Translations under genes and position numbers: made by a program
Origin: Nitrospira sp.
GTDB lineage: Bacteria; Nitrospirota; Nitrospiria; Nitrospirales; Nitrospiraceae
Assembly (NCBI GenBank): GCA_029865225.1
Contig: JAOUHJ010000034.1
Coordinates: forward strand, 1 to 33,520
Direction: 5' to 3'
Length of the DNA: 33,520 bases
Shown: piece after piece, positions 1 through 8,890 of the stretch
How positions within the stretch are numbered: the stretch's first letter is position 1
How the letters are laid out: every line of letters starts with the position of its first letter
Notes under the pieces: generated by a model
Seen by the model: only the letters and a program-made list of their open reading frames with translations
Databases searched by the model: none
What the model was told of the DNA's origin: nothing

Positions 1-1064
1 GTCATTTCGTTCTTCGTGAGTGTGCCGGTTTTATCGGAGCAGATGACGGTGGCGGAACCGAGCGTTTCAACCGCCGGCAATTTGCGAATGAGCGCGTTCC
101 GTCGGACCATTCGCGTGACACCCAGGGCGAGGGTGATCGTTACCACAGCCGGGAGCCCCTCCGGAACGGCGGCCACAGCAAGACTGACTGATGTGAGGAA
201 CATGGTCATCGCCGGTTCGCCGCGCACGTAGCCCAAGACAAAGACGGCACTGACGACCCCCAGCGCCAACCACAATAAGGTGTAGCCGAATTGCGCGAGG
301 CGCTGCTGAAGTGGCGTTTCGGTCCGCTCCGCTTCGGCGGCCTTTTGAATCATGGTGGCGATGTGTCCCAGTTCTGTTGTGAGCCCCGTGGCCGTCACGA
401 GCGCACGGGCCTTGCCCGACACAGCAACGGTGCCCATGAAGACCATGTTGGATCGGTCGGCCAGCGGCACATCCGGTCGATCGATTGCGTCCGCGCTCTT
501 TTCAACCGGTGACGATTCTCCGGTGAGGGAAGCTTCCTGTGTGTGAAAATTTGTCGTGTACACCAGCCTGGCATCTGCCGGAATTCGATCTCCGGCCTCG
601 AGGAGCACGACATCGCCGGAGGCGACCTCACGCGCAGGAATCACTTGCAACGTGCCGTCTCGGACCACCCGAGCCGTCGCGACCGACATTTTTCGCAGCG
701 CGGCCAACGACCGCTCGGCCCGGAACTCCTGAACAAACCCAAGAACTCCGTTGAGGAGCACAATCGTTAAGATGGCCGCCGCATCAAGCCAATCCTCTAA
801 AAGACCGGAGATGATCGCCGCCCCGATCAGCACCCACACGATGACGCTGGTGAACTGAGACAGGAACAATGAGAGAAGGGAAGGAGGCGGGCTTTCAGGC
901 AGTTCGTTGGCACCTTGGCTATCCAGGCGACGCCGGGCTTCCTCGGCGGCGAGACCATGCTCCGCATCCGCCTCCACATGCCGAACCAAGTCTTCGATCG
1001 AAAGCCGCCACATCCTGGTGCTCTGCCGCTCTTCTTTCGGGACGGTGGTAATTGATGCGTTCAT
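1..1064 (-). CDS. P2-type cation-transporting ATPase (Ca2+-ATPase-like), N-terminal part, cut by the window edge
   Basis: This is the first 354 codons of a P-type ATPase that would pump a cation using ATP; the reading frame is open to base 1. An N-terminal cation-ATPase domain (about residues 15-80, with a GANELPE motif) is followed by membrane helices. The actuator-domain motif TGES lies near residue 180, and a membrane motif [15 protein letters not shown] comes before the phosphorylation site [11 protein letters not shown], whose Asp is residue 344. PEGLPA before DKTGT is typical of the P2A/P2B (SERCA/PMCA-like) branch rather than of heavy-metal P1B pumps, so Ca2+ or Na+/K+ is the likelier substrate. 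The start overlaps the stop of the antiporter gene as ATGA, which implies translational coupling. Family is sure; the ion is not. Confidence 0.93.
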   Translation of the reverse strand, partial: MNASITTVPKEERQSTRMWRLSIEDLVRHVEADAEHGLAAEEARRRLDSQGANELPESPPPSLLSLFLSQFTSVIVWVLIGAAIISGLLEDWLDAAAILTIVLLNGVLGFVQEFRAERSLAALRKMSVATARVVRDGTLQVIPAREVASGDVVLLEAGDRIPADARLVYTTNFHTQEASLTGESSPVEKSADAIDRPDVPLADRSNMVFMGTVAVSGKARALVTATGLTTELGHIATMIQKAAEAERTETPLQQRLAQFGYTLLWLALGVVSAVFVLGYVRGEPAMTMFLTSVSLAVAAVPEGLPAVVTITLALGVTRMVRRNALIRKLPAVETLGSATVICSDKTGTLTKNEM

Positions 1065-2086
1065 TCAAATAACAACCAGAGCCCGAGACAGTAGCCCAAG
1101 ATAATCGCCAAACTGTCCGGTTCGATCAGGATATACCGTTTCTCCACCCGATAAATGATGCCCATCAGGGCCAGACTCGTCAGCAGAATGCTCCATAAGG
1201 CTGTCAGCGCGTGGGCGTCGGAGACGGCGCTGAACAACGCCCCGCTGCGATAGGCCACGTCGACAAAAAAGAACGCCGCCATATTGAAGGCATTGCTCCC
1301 GAAGAGATTGCCGACGGCCAAATCGAAGGCCCCCAGCCGAACGGCAGCGAACGCTGTCACAAGCTCCGGAAGCGACGTCGTAATCGCCACGATCGACGTC
1401 CCGATAAAGGTGGCGCTCACACCGCTCAATTCGGCGATCTGGTTCGCGGAACTAGCAAGGAACGGTGCGGCCACGAGCAACCCGACTGCTGCCAGGCCGA
1501 ACCCGATGGATGCCCGCCGGAGCCCCTCCTGCCTGCCCGCCCGTTTGGCTTCCTCCTCCGCTTGCGCCTCTACGACGACTTCATGTTCCCGCTGCCGTCG
1601 TTTGACACTTTCCTGCCTGAAGATCATGCGCATGCCGAGGATGTAAAACACCAGCAGGAGTGCGCTGCCCGATCCAATGCCGATATGTTTGACATCCTGT
1701 CCTAGGAGGATGAAAAATGCGGCCAGACCTGTTAAAAACATCGCCAATCCGGCGCTGAGCGCATGATCGAGCGCGGCCTGTTGCCACACTTTTTTTTGCC
1801 GATGAAACAGATCAATCAGCGCCAGCGTGAGCATGTTGGTCATCCCGGCGCCGAACAGGTCGCCGGCCGCTAGGTCCGGCGCATCGAGCAGGCTCGCGCT
1901 GACGGTCGTGAATACTTCTGGTAGCGACGTGGCTCCGGCCATCAGCACAACGCCGATCCAGAGCCCACCCAAACCGGTCAGATCCGCGATTTGGTCCCCA
2001 TAACGGGACAGTTTCGTACCGGCATAAACGATGACCGCCGCGCTCGCCAGGAAGATCGCCCAGGCAATGAACATCGAGCCTCCCAT
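1061..2086 (-). CDS. CaCA-family sodium/calcium-type antiporter
   Basis: This membrane protein of about 340 residues has the two inverted alpha-repeats of the Ca2+/cation antiporter family: MAGATSLPE in the first half and VAITTSLPELV followed by GNLFGSNAFNM in the second. Hydrophobic helices fill both halves, and a charged cytoplasmic loop (about residues 155-195, KRRQREHE and an Ala/Glu stretch) separates them. It would exchange Ca2+ or another cation for Na+ or H+. The listed ATG gives MGGSMFIAW; a second ATG 12 bases downstream (at 2074) has a better-placed GGGAGG and may be the real start. Its stop overlaps the start of the downstream P-type ATPase by the ATGA arrangement, so the two probably form one cation-export unit. 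It follows ppsA after 52 bases. Confidence 0.92.
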   Translation of the reverse strand: MGGSMFIAWAIFLASAAVIVYAGTKLSRYGDQIADLTGLGGLWIGVVLMAGATSLPEVFTTVSASLLDAPDLAAGDLFGAGMTNMLTLALIDLFHRQKKVWQQAALDHALSAGLAMFLTGLAAFFILLGQDVKHIGIGSGSALLLVFYILGMRMIFRQESVKRRQREHEVVVEAQAEEEAKRAGRQEGLRRASIGFGLAAVGLLVAAPFLASSANQIAELSGVSATFIGTSIVAITTSLPELVTAFAAVRLGAFDLAVGNLFGSNAFNMAAFFFVDVAYRSGALFSAVSDAHALTALWSILLTSLALMGIIYRVEKRYILIEPDSLAIILGYCLGLWLLFE

Positions 2087-2138
2087 GCCCTCTCTCGCCT
2101 CTCGTCACGCTGTTCCGCCCCGGTTTCATCACGCGGAC

Positions 2139-4556
2139 TCATCGCGAGAGCTGTTGCTCCTGCTCCAGCACGGCCATCGTCGTTCTGATGACCGCGTCCG
2201 GATTCAGGGACATGCTTTCGACCCCCTGCTCGACGAGAAAGCCTGCAAACTCGGGATAATCGCTCGGCGCCTGCCCACAAATGCCAATCTTCCGCCCCTT
2301 CGCCTTGGCTACTTTGATCACAGCTGCCACCATCTTCTTGACCGCCTCGTTCCGCTCGTCGAACAGATGGGCTACGATTTCGGAATCGCGATCGACACCG
2401 AGCACCAGCTGCGTGAGATCATTGGATCCGATCGAAAAGCCATCGAAGAGTTCGGCAAATTCTTCCGCCAAAATCACGTTGCTCGGAATTTCGCACATGA
2501 CGTAGACTTCGAGTCCCTTCTCTCCCCGCTTTAACCCATGCCGCTCCATTTCTGCCAGAACGAGTCTCCCTTCTTCAACTGTACGGCAGAACGGGACCAT
2601 GAGTTTCACGTTCGTCAGACCCATCACATCCCGCACCTGTTTCATCGCTCGGCATTCTAATGCGAAGCCCTCGCGGTAGCGCGGATCGTAATAACGTGAT
2701 GCGCCTCGGAACCCCAACATCGGGTTCTCTTCATGCGGCTCGTAGCGCCGGCCTCCGATCAGATCGGCGTACTCGTTGCTCTTAAAGTCACTGAGCCGGA
2801 CGATCACGTCCTTGGGATAGAACGCCGCCCCGATCATCGCGACGCCCTGCGCCAACTTGTCGACGAAGAACTCGGCCTTGTCCGAATACCCCTCCGTGAC
2901 TCGGTTGATCTCAGCCCTCAGGGCCTGATCTTCCAGTCGGTCGAACTCGAGGAGCGCCAGCGGATGCACTTTGATATAGGTACTGATAATGAATTCTTCC
3001 CTCGCCAAACCGACGCCGTCATTCGGGATGGAGGAGAGCCCGAAGGCTTCTTGCGGATTGCCGACATTCATCATGATCTTGGTCTTGGGCCTGCGGATCT
3101 CTTTCACGTCCAGCTTCTCGACGTGAAACGGAATCTGCCCCTCGTACACGAAACCCTTATCGCCTTCCGCACAGGACACGGTGACGAGTTGTCCATCGTG
3201 GAGCACGTCGGTCGCATGTTCCGTCCCGACGATGGCCGGTAATCCTAATTCGCGGCTGACGATGGCGGCATGGCAGGTCCGTCCCCCCCGATTGGTCACG
3301 ATCGCCTGCGCTTTCTTCATGACCGGTTCCCAGTCCGGATCCGTCTTATCCGTGACCAAGACTTCGCCACCGCGAAATTCGTGAATCTGCTGAACGGACT
3401 TGATGACCCGCACCGGTCCCTGCGCGATCTTGGCCCCGATACTCCGCCCCTCGACCAAGACCCGCCCTCGTTGTTTGAGTCGATAGGTTTCCAGCACCTG
3501 TCCCTTTTTCAGCGATTGAACTGTTTCGGGACGAGCCTGCACGATGAAGAGTTCCCCCGTCAGGCCGTCCTTGGCCCATTCCATGTCCATCGGGCTTGGA
3601 GCTCCGCGCTTCGCGCTGTAATGGTCTTCAATGGTGCAGGCCCATCGGGCAAGCGTCAGAATGTCCTCGTCCGTCACGGCGAACTTTGCCCTCTCGCCCG
3701 GAGGGACCGGTAGATTCTTGACCATCTTGCCGCCGCCGATGTCATACACCAGTTTGAATTCTTTGGTGCCGAGTATTTTCTGCAGAATGGGGCGATGGCC
3801 CTGCTTCAACGTCGGCTTGAAGACATAGTACTCGTCCGGATTCACCGACCCCTGCACGACGTTTTCACCGAGACCATAGGCCGCATTGATCAGCACCGCG
3901 TCACGAAAGCCGGTTTCCGTATCGATCGAAAACATCACGCCGGACGTCGCCAGGTCGGAGCGCACCATCCGTTGGACGCCGATGGAGAGCGCGATCTTGA
4001 AATGATCGAACCCTTTGTCGGCCCGGTACGAAATAGCCCGGTCGGTGAACAAGGACGCAAAGCAGCGCTTGCAGTATTCCAGTAACGCGAGATGGCCCTG
4101 AACATTCAGATACGTTTCCTGTTGGCCGGCGAAACTGGCGTCGGGGAGATCCTCAGCCGTCGCACTACTCCGAACAGCAACATCGAGGGGCTCTGCATGG
4201 CTGCCGCTCAACCGATCGTACGCGTCGGTGATCGCTTCGGACAACTCCAGCGGCAAAACGGCGCCTAGAATCGCCTGCCGTACTTGCCTGCCGCGCTGAC
4301 GCAGATTCTCCAGATTGTGGGTATCGAGGTCTTTGAGAATGGTCCTGATCGTGCCGTCGAGTTTTGCTTCTTTCAAGAAGGCGCGGTACGCGTCCGCGGT
4401 GACGGCGAACCCGTTCGGCACCTTGACGCCTTTGGCGGCCAGCTCACGATACATTTCGCCCAGCGACGCGTTCTTCCCTCCGACGGACGGCACGTCTTCA
4501 ATGCCCAGCTCTTCAAACCATTTCACCAGTTCAATACTCTGTGTGACTCTGCCCAT
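2139..4556 (-). CDS. ppsA: Phosphoenolpyruvate synthase (pyruvate, water dikinase)
   Basis: The enzyme makes PEP from pyruvate and ATP, releasing AMP and phosphate, the entry to gluconeogenesis in the cytoplasm. The 805-residue length is the family norm. An ATP-grasp pyruvate/PEP-binding domain spans about residues 10-340 (VGGKNASLGEM, VAVRSSATAEDLPDASFAGQ). The swivelling phosphohistidine domain carries NRGGRTCHAAIVSRELG with the catalytic His near residue 430. The C-terminal PEP-utilising barrel has GFSIGSNDLTQLVLGVDRD and ICGQAPSDYPEF. The ATG is preceded by AAGGAGC at 5-base spacing. It sits 84 bases downstream of the GT4 gene in the same direction, and presence with pyruvate kinase elsewhere in the window implies a regulated PEP/pyruvate node. 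Confidence 0.97.
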   Translation of the reverse strand: MGRVTQSIELVKWFEELGIEDVPSVGGKNASLGEMYRELAAKGVKVPNGFAVTADAYRAFLKEAKLDGTIRTILKDLDTHNLENLRQRGRQVRQAILGAVLPLELSEAITDAYDRLSGSHAEPLDVAVRSSATAEDLPDASFAGQQETYLNVQGHLALLEYCKRCFASLFTDRAISYRADKGFDHFKIALSIGVQRMVRSDLATSGVMFSIDTETGFRDAVLINAAYGLGENVVQGSVNPDEYYVFKPTLKQGHRPILQKILGTKEFKLVYDIGGGKMVKNLPVPPGERAKFAVTDEDILTLARWACTIEDHYSAKRGAPSPMDMEWAKDGLTGELFIVQARPETVQSLKKGQVLETYRLKQRGRVLVEGRSIGAKIAQGPVRVIKSVQQIHEFRGGEVLVTDKTDPDWEPVMKKAQAIVTNRGGRTCHAAIVSRELGLPAIVGTEHATDVLHDGQLVTVSCAEGDKGFVYEGQIPFHVEKLDVKEIRRPKTKIMMNVGNPQEAFGLSSIPNDGVGLAREEFIISTYIKVHPLALLEFDRLEDQALRAEINRVTEGYSDKAEFFVDKLAQGVAMIGAAFYPKDVIVRLSDFKSNEYADLIGGRRYEPHEENPMLGFRGASRYYDPRYREGFALECRAMKQVRDVMGLTNVKLMVPFCRTVEEGRLVLAEMERHGLKRGEKGLEVYVMCEIPSNVILAEEFAELFDGFSIGSNDLTQLVLGVDRDSEIVAHLFDERNEAVKKMVAAVIKVAKAKGRKIGICGQAPSDYPEFAGFLVEQGVESMSLNPDAVIRTTMAVLEQEQQLSR

Positions 4557-4640
4557 AGGTGCTCCTTCCTTGGATTCTTTGATTGATCATGCAGGCAGCC
4601 CACCCCCTTATGCAACGGCTGTGAAGACCATCATCGGACA

Positions 4641-5894
4641 TCAGCCGACAAGTTGCTTGATCAAGCGAAGCTCATCGCGAACCAATCGCGGCAGGAGGAA
4701 GTTCTTCCGCACGTGTTCGCGGCCGGCCCGTCCAAACGAGCCCCGCTCACCGGGATGGCGCAACAGATGGACGATGCGTTCCGCACAGGCGTCGACGTTG
4801 TGAACCAGGTTGGCCTCGAACCCTTCCGGATACTGCATCGGAATTCCTCCGGCCTGTCCTGCCACGACGGCCTTCTCCTTCCAGAATGCTTCCGACACGA
4901 CGAGCCCGAATCCCTCCCGAAGCGATTTCTGAATGACGACGTCGCAGCCGCGCTGAAACACATTGACTTCCATGCTGCCGACACCGGCCAGGTTCGTAAA
5001 CACGAACATGTTCGAGTCTCCGGACGCTTCCTCTTCCACCCGATCGAGCAATTCCCACCCCTCTGGATCGTCCCCGGCCATCGCGCCGATCAAGGCGAGC
5101 TGTACGTCAGGGATTTCCTTCTTGACCAAACGGTAGGCTTCAATGACACCCAAAGGATCTTTCCAGGGATCGAACCGCGACACTTGCACGAGCACGGGTT
5201 TACTCGGATCGACGCCGGAATCCGCGATGGCGCGGCGGCATAAATCCTGGGAGAGTTCCATGTTCTTGGTCGCCAATGGATCGATAGCCGGCGCAATGAA
5301 GGCCGCGCGTTGGGCCCTGAGACCCGGCAAGAGGAACTCGGACATCGTGAAGACCACGGCATCATACTCCTCAAGGTACGGCAGAAGAAATCCGCTCACC
5401 TGCTTGTCCGGCGCCGAACTATCGATGTGACAACGCCAGATCCATTTCGCATGGCGGGGACCGGTAAAATGTCGCAATGCCGCCGGTTGAGGATCGTGCA
5501 CGATGTAAACGTCGTAGTCGTCGCCCAACGCTTCTGCGCTTCGCTCGTTCACCTCCAGATACAGTTTCTGTTCCATCTCGCCCAAGGCGTAATGTCCTCC
5601 CTGCAGCGCGTTGTGAAAGGCCTTCGTGACGGTGAAAAATTCAGGTTGGCCGTGGATCAAGCGCCAGTCGGCTGAAATGCCCAAGGCCTGCAGCATCGGC
5701 AGGTATCGAGAGAGCAGTTCGGCGACGCCGCCGCCGAAGGCGGTCGAGTTCAGATGGCAAATCCGTACATCTTTCAGTTCGTGCGCGAGCTGCAACAGCT
5801 CCTCATTCAATTCATCGCTGATCAGCATGCGGTAGCGCTGAACATTAGCCAGCATGGCCCCGCACCGTCGACTTACGGAGATTTTCGGAAGCAT
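4641..5894 (-). CDS. GT4 glycosyltransferase, trehalose synthase (TreT)-like
   Basis: The protein (417 residues from the chosen start) looks like the trehalose glycosyltransferring synthase branch of GT4, which joins NDP-glucose and glucose to give trehalose. Visible marks are the N-terminal glycine loop STAFGGGVAELL, YIVHDPQPAAL, WRCHIDSS, and a C-terminal nucleotide-sugar site REGFGLVVSEAFWKEKAVV with the spaced Glu pair of retaining GT-B enzymes, followed by GGIP. I start it at the ATG at 5894 because an AAAGGAG lies 5 bases before it; an ATG at 5909 overlapping the galT stop (TGATG) would add five residues. Its position between galT and ppsA and the GH65 phosphorylase in the same window fit trehalose metabolism. 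Acceptor specificity is an inference from family resemblance. Confidence 0.88.
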   Translation of the reverse strand: MLPKISVSRRCGAMLANVQRYRMLISDELNEELLQLAHELKDVRICHLNSTAFGGGVAELLSRYLPMLQALGISADWRLIHGQPEFFTVTKAFHNALQGGHYALGEMEQKLYLEVNERSAEALGDDYDVYIVHDPQPAALRHFTGPRHAKWIWRCHIDSSAPDKQVSGFLLPYLEEYDAVVFTMSEFLLPGLRAQRAAFIAPAIDPLATKNMELSQDLCRRAIADSGVDPSKPVLVQVSRFDPWKDPLGVIEAYRLVKKEIPDVQLALIGAMAGDDPEGWELLDRVEEEASGDSNMFVFTNLAGVGSMEVNVFQRGCDVVIQKSLREGFGLVVSEAFWKEKAVVAGQAGGIPMQYPEGFEANLVHNVDACAERIVHLLRHPGERGSFGRAGREHVRKNFLLPRLVRDELRLIKQLVG

Positions 5895-5899
5895 CGTTG

Positions 5900-5906
5900 C
5901 TCCTTT
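5900..5906 (-). promoter_or_regulatory. Ribosome binding site deciding the GT4 start
   Basis: On the minus strand this reads AAAGGAG and lies 5 bases before the ATG at 5894. It lies inside the reading frame opened by the alternative ATG at 5909, so it argues for the downstream start. Confidence 0.6.
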
Positions 5907-5908
5907 CA

Positions 5909-6934
5909 TCAGCCGAATCCTTTTCCAGCTGTCACCTGCTCATATTCTCTGATCACGGCTGCCGAATCCTCAGGACGCATGGTCGACACGTAAATGCCGG
6001 ATCCAAGTTCAAATCCGGCGATCGTCGTCAGCCGAGGAAGGATTTGAATGTGCCAGAGGTAGTAGTCCTTGTTTTCATCTTCCGCCGGCGCGCTGTGGAT
6101 GATGTAATTGAAGTCAGGATCGCCTAGCTGGTCGTACAAGGCGCGCAACGTTCGCCGCAGCACCGGCGCCAATTCACGAAGATCCTCCTCGCTCACCTGC
6201 CCGAACGACGGTTGATGCCGCTTGGGTGTAATCCACGTCTCGAACGACACTCGCGAGGCGAACGGATGGAAGACGAGGAACCGGTCGGTTTCTAAAACGA
6301 CCCGGCTCTTCGCCCGGCGTTCTTCCTCCGCGATATCGCAATACAAGCACCGGCCCGTGTCGTCGTAATGTGCGACGGCGACTTCGTACTTTCTGCGGAG
6401 CAACATGGGTGGGACCGGCGTCGCGACCAATTGGGAATGGGGGTGTGCCAGCGACGTCCCCGCCGCTTCGCCATGGTTCTTGAAAATGATGATGTATTTG
6501 AGACGCGGGTCTTCCCGCAACGACCGATATCGTGACTGATAGGCGAGCAGAACATCAGCCACCTCACGGTCCGTCATGAGAGGCAAACTTCTTTCGTGAG
6601 AAGGCGTCTCAATGATCACCTCATGCGTCCCCACACCGTCCATTTCACGGAACAGGGGCCCTGCTTCTCGTCGTTCCAGCACACCCGTTGCGCCGAGTGC
6701 CGGATATTTGTTCGATGTCACCCTCACGGCCCAGCCAACTCCACTCGAATCCGGTACTCGAAAGACCTCATCCGGTGTCTTCGCCTCATGACCAGGACAA
6801 AATGGACAGGGACCGGTCTCAGCTGGTTGCGGGTGAGCACGGGGGTGACGATGATATTCGTGCGGGCGCCTTTTTCGCTCCGCGGCAATGATGACCCATT
6901 CCTTCGTCGTGGGATCTTGACGGATGATGGACAT
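5909..6934 (-). CDS. galT: Galactose-1-phosphate uridylyltransferase (GalT, HIT superfamily)
   Basis: The 341-residue enzyme transfers a nucleotidyl group between hexose-1-phosphates in the Leloir pathway. The nucleotidylated-histidine motif HPHSQLVATP is at about residues 164-173; the classical form is HPHGQ, so a Ser replaces Gly. Two zinc-type pairs, CPFC (43-46) and CLYC (about 196-199), and the segment SNKYPAL are also family marks. A second HIT-like half ends with HIQILPRL. No galK or galE is in the window. In this setting of glycogen and trehalose genes it may act on glucose-1-phosphate (supplying NDP-glucose to the adjacent GT4 enzyme) rather than on galactose; that is inference. It starts 7 bases after the YHS gene and overlaps the longer form of the GT4 frame. 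Confidence 0.93.
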   Translation of the reverse strand: MSIIRQDPTTKEWVIIAAERKRRPHEYHRHPRAHPQPAETGPCPFCPGHEAKTPDEVFRVPDSSGVGWAVRVTSNKYPALGATGVLERREAGPLFREMDGVGTHEVIIETPSHERSLPLMTDREVADVLLAYQSRYRSLREDPRLKYIIIFKNHGEAAGTSLAHPHSQLVATPVPPMLLRRKYEVAVAHYDDTGRCLYCDIAEEERRAKSRVVLETDRFLVFHPFASRVSFETWITPKRHQPSFGQVSEEDLRELAPVLRRTLRALYDQLGDPDFNYIIHSAPAEDENKDYYLWHIQILPRLTTIAGFELGSGIYVSTMRPEDSAAVIREYEQVTAGKGFG

Positions 6935-6940
6935 GGCCGA

Positions 6941-7123
6941 TCACTTGTCCGAATGAATCTTCCGGCCAAGAAGGTCGGTCTCTTTCGGGATGTACCGGCC
7001 GGGGTCTTTCTCAAACGCTTCCTGGCAGCCTAGAGCGCAAAAATAATAGGTCTTCCCCTGATAGGTGCTGTGTGCCGCTGCCGATTGCTCATCCACATCC
7101 ATCTGACAGACAGGATCTTTCAT
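6941..7123 (-). CDS. Small YHS-domain metal-binding protein
   Basis: This 60-residue protein is essentially one YHS/TRASH domain: DPVCQMDVDE near the N-terminus, TYQGKTYYFCALGCQEAF in the middle and DPGRYI after it. The Cys residues of the PVC and FCALGC motifs are the expected metal ligands. YHS domains occur on copper and heavy-metal transporters and as free-standing proteins thought to handle metals. A strong GAGGAGG lies 8 to 9 bases before the ATG. It is the first gene of the run YHS-galT-GT4-ppsA-antiporter-ATPase. What it does for the sugar genes is unclear; its metal link would fit the cation pumps at the far end of the run or the decayed copper ATPase elsewhere. Confidence 0.9.
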   Translation of the reverse strand: MKDPVCQMDVDEQSAAAHSTYQGKTYYFCALGCQEAFEKDPGRYIPKETDLLGRKIHSDK

Positions 7124-7242
7124 TGTAGGTTCCTCCTCTTCGTTATCCCGTTATCCAGGACAGGTCATGATTGGTTCCGCTGCCTACATGCTTGTTCAAC
7201 TCAATGATCCGAGCAGACAAAAATCATCCGTCCGCTTCGACC

Positions 7243-8658
7243 CTAATGCTGGGTCTCGTTCCAGATCGACTCGCACGACGCAAGGTCCGGTCCCGAGTGA
7301 TCCGTCAGCCTTTTGGCGATCTTGCGCACCGCCGACTCCATCCCCTCTTCCACCGTGGGATGATAAAAAGGCAGCCTCAGAAATTCTTGCGCCGTCATTC
7401 GCTCGTGGATCGCACAGGCCAGTAGGTGCGCCAGGTGCTCGCCGCGCGGCGCGCACAGCTCGGCGCCCACCAACCGCCCGTCACTCCGGTCTGCATACAC
7501 CCGCAACGGTCCGTGATTTTCAGCCGCCATCAGTGCGCGGCCCTGGTCCGAGAAATCGAACTCACCGATGACCATCTCGCCGACATTCAGCTCGCCGAAC
7601 ACCTGTCCGACGGCGGCGATGTTGGGGTCCGTGAATACGATGGACAGCGGCGTGCGGCGCTGGAAACATTCTGGCCGCTCACGCGATGCGTTGTAGCCGG
7701 CGATGTGCCCCTCGTCGACAGCCTCATGGAGCAGCGGCAGATGGCCGTTGGAATCACCCGCGATATAGACAGGCAAGTCGCCTACTTGCATCGTCCGTGG
7801 ATCGTAACGGGGTATGCCGTCCCCATCCAACTCGGCACCGATCTGATCGAGGCTGAGACCGTCCACGTTGGGGCGCCGGCCGAGGGCGACGAGCACCTTG
7901 TCCACGGTCACCGCGTTGGCGCCCCCGCTCACCCGTACACCCGCACCGTCCACGTGAAGCTCCGCGTTGCTTCCAAGGTACAAAGGAAACTCCTCCTTCA
8001 GCATCGCGACCACGGCTCGGTTGACGACCGGATCGGTCACACCGGCCACCTGTTCGACGCGATCGAAGCCGGTCACCTCGATGCCAAGACGACTGAGCGC
8101 CTGCGCCATTTCCGCCCCGACACTGCCAAGCCCCACCACCGCCATGCGCGGCGGAAGCAGCTCCATCTCGAAAAGGTCGTCGCTCGTGATCAGGTACTCG
8201 CGAAACGCCTTCCAGGCCGGTGGAACAATCGGTCGTGATCCGGTCGCGATGATCACGCGCCCGGCCTTCAATCGCGCGCCGTTCACCTCGAGCACATGCG
8301 GTGCGACGAACCTGGCGTGACCCGCGATGTTGCGCTCGCCGAGATCCTGCGTTCGCTCCAGCACGTACGAGACAAATGCATCGCGCAACGTCCGCACGCG
8401 ATGCAACACGCCTGCACGGTCCACGGTCAACCGGTCTCCGCCCGAGATGCCCATTTCAGGAAGCCGATGCCGATGGTGGAAGGCGTTGGCGGCTTCGATC
8501 AAGGCCTTCGACGGCATGCAGCCGACGCGCGCGCAGGTCGTGCCGTAGGCCCCGTGGTTGATGAGTACGAAGTTCTCCGTATGCCGTCGGATCTCGCGCA
8601 GCGCGGAGAGACCTGCGCTGCCGGCTCCGATGATGGCGACGTCAACGTCGTGCTTCAT
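7243..8658 (-). CDS. lpdA: Dihydrolipoamide dehydrogenase-family flavoprotein disulfide reductase
   Basis: The 471-residue protein is a class I pyridine-nucleotide disulfide oxidoreductase. FAD-binding GAGSAGLSAL lies at residues 11-20, the redox-active disulfide CARVGCMPSK at 42-51, an ATGSRPIVPP segment follows, the NAD(P) Rossmann motif is VVGLGSVGAEMAQAL, and YIAGDSNG is the second FAD contact. The dimerisation domain ends with FYHPTVEEG carrying the catalytic His-Glu pair. No E1 or E2 dehydrogenase gene is nearby, so the partner complex is unknown; a lipoamide dehydrogenase, a mercuric-reductase-like enzyme or a transhydrogenase-like role remain possible. No strong ribosome site precedes the ATG. 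The next gene upstream is the N-ATPase operon with its trailing gamma remnant. Confidence 0.88.
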   Translation of the reverse strand: MKHDVDVAIIGAGSAGLSALREIRRHTENFVLINHGAYGTTCARVGCMPSKALIEAANAFHHRHRLPEMGISGGDRLTVDRAGVLHRVRTLRDAFVSYVLERTQDLGERNIAGHARFVAPHVLEVNGARLKAGRVIIATGSRPIVPPAWKAFREYLITSDDLFEMELLPPRMAVVGLGSVGAEMAQALSRLGIEVTGFDRVEQVAGVTDPVVNRAVVAMLKEEFPLYLGSNAELHVDGAGVRVSGGANAVTVDKVLVALGRRPNVDGLSLDQIGAELDGDGIPRYDPRTMQVGDLPVYIAGDSNGHLPLLHEAVDEGHIAGYNASRERPECFQRRTPLSIVFTDPNIAAVGQVFGELNVGEMVIGEFDFSDQGRALMAAENHGPLRVYADRSDGRLVGAELCAPRGEHLAHLLACAIHERMTAQEFLRLPFYHPTVEEGMESAVRKIAKRLTDHSGPDLASCESIWNETQH

Positions 8659-8705
8659 TGTTCTTGTTTACCGATCGCCATGTTGGTTTCTCTCTGTTCG
8701 CACCA

Positions 8706-8819
8706 TTACCGCCGATGAATCGTAGCCAGACTGCTCAACATCAGCACCTCGATTTCTTCGGTGATCTCCTCTTGCCGGAGAGCGTTGCGTCGCTGCAGAT
8801 CTCCCACTCCGTCACGAGT
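8706..8819 (-). pseudogene. Remnant of the C-terminal helix of a second ATPase gamma subunit
   Basis: Beyond the stop of the intact atpG, another frame reads GDLQRRNALRQEEITEEIEV and ends at a TAA at 8706-8708. The pattern LQ..(Y)N..RQ..IT.E(I/L) is what F-type gamma subunits carry near their C-terminus (E. coli has RQASITQEL). The intact atpG has its own version, [16 protein letters not shown], so this is not a continuation of that gene. No start codon with a ribosome site and no further gamma sequence is visible upstream in this frame. I read it as the surviving 3' end of an older copy; the match is short, so certainty is moderate. Confidence 0.5.
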
Positions 8820-8890
8820 GGACACCGAAACACACGCCCGCGTGCACGACCATGCCCTGTGGATGAAACAACTCTTTCATGACTGAGCCC

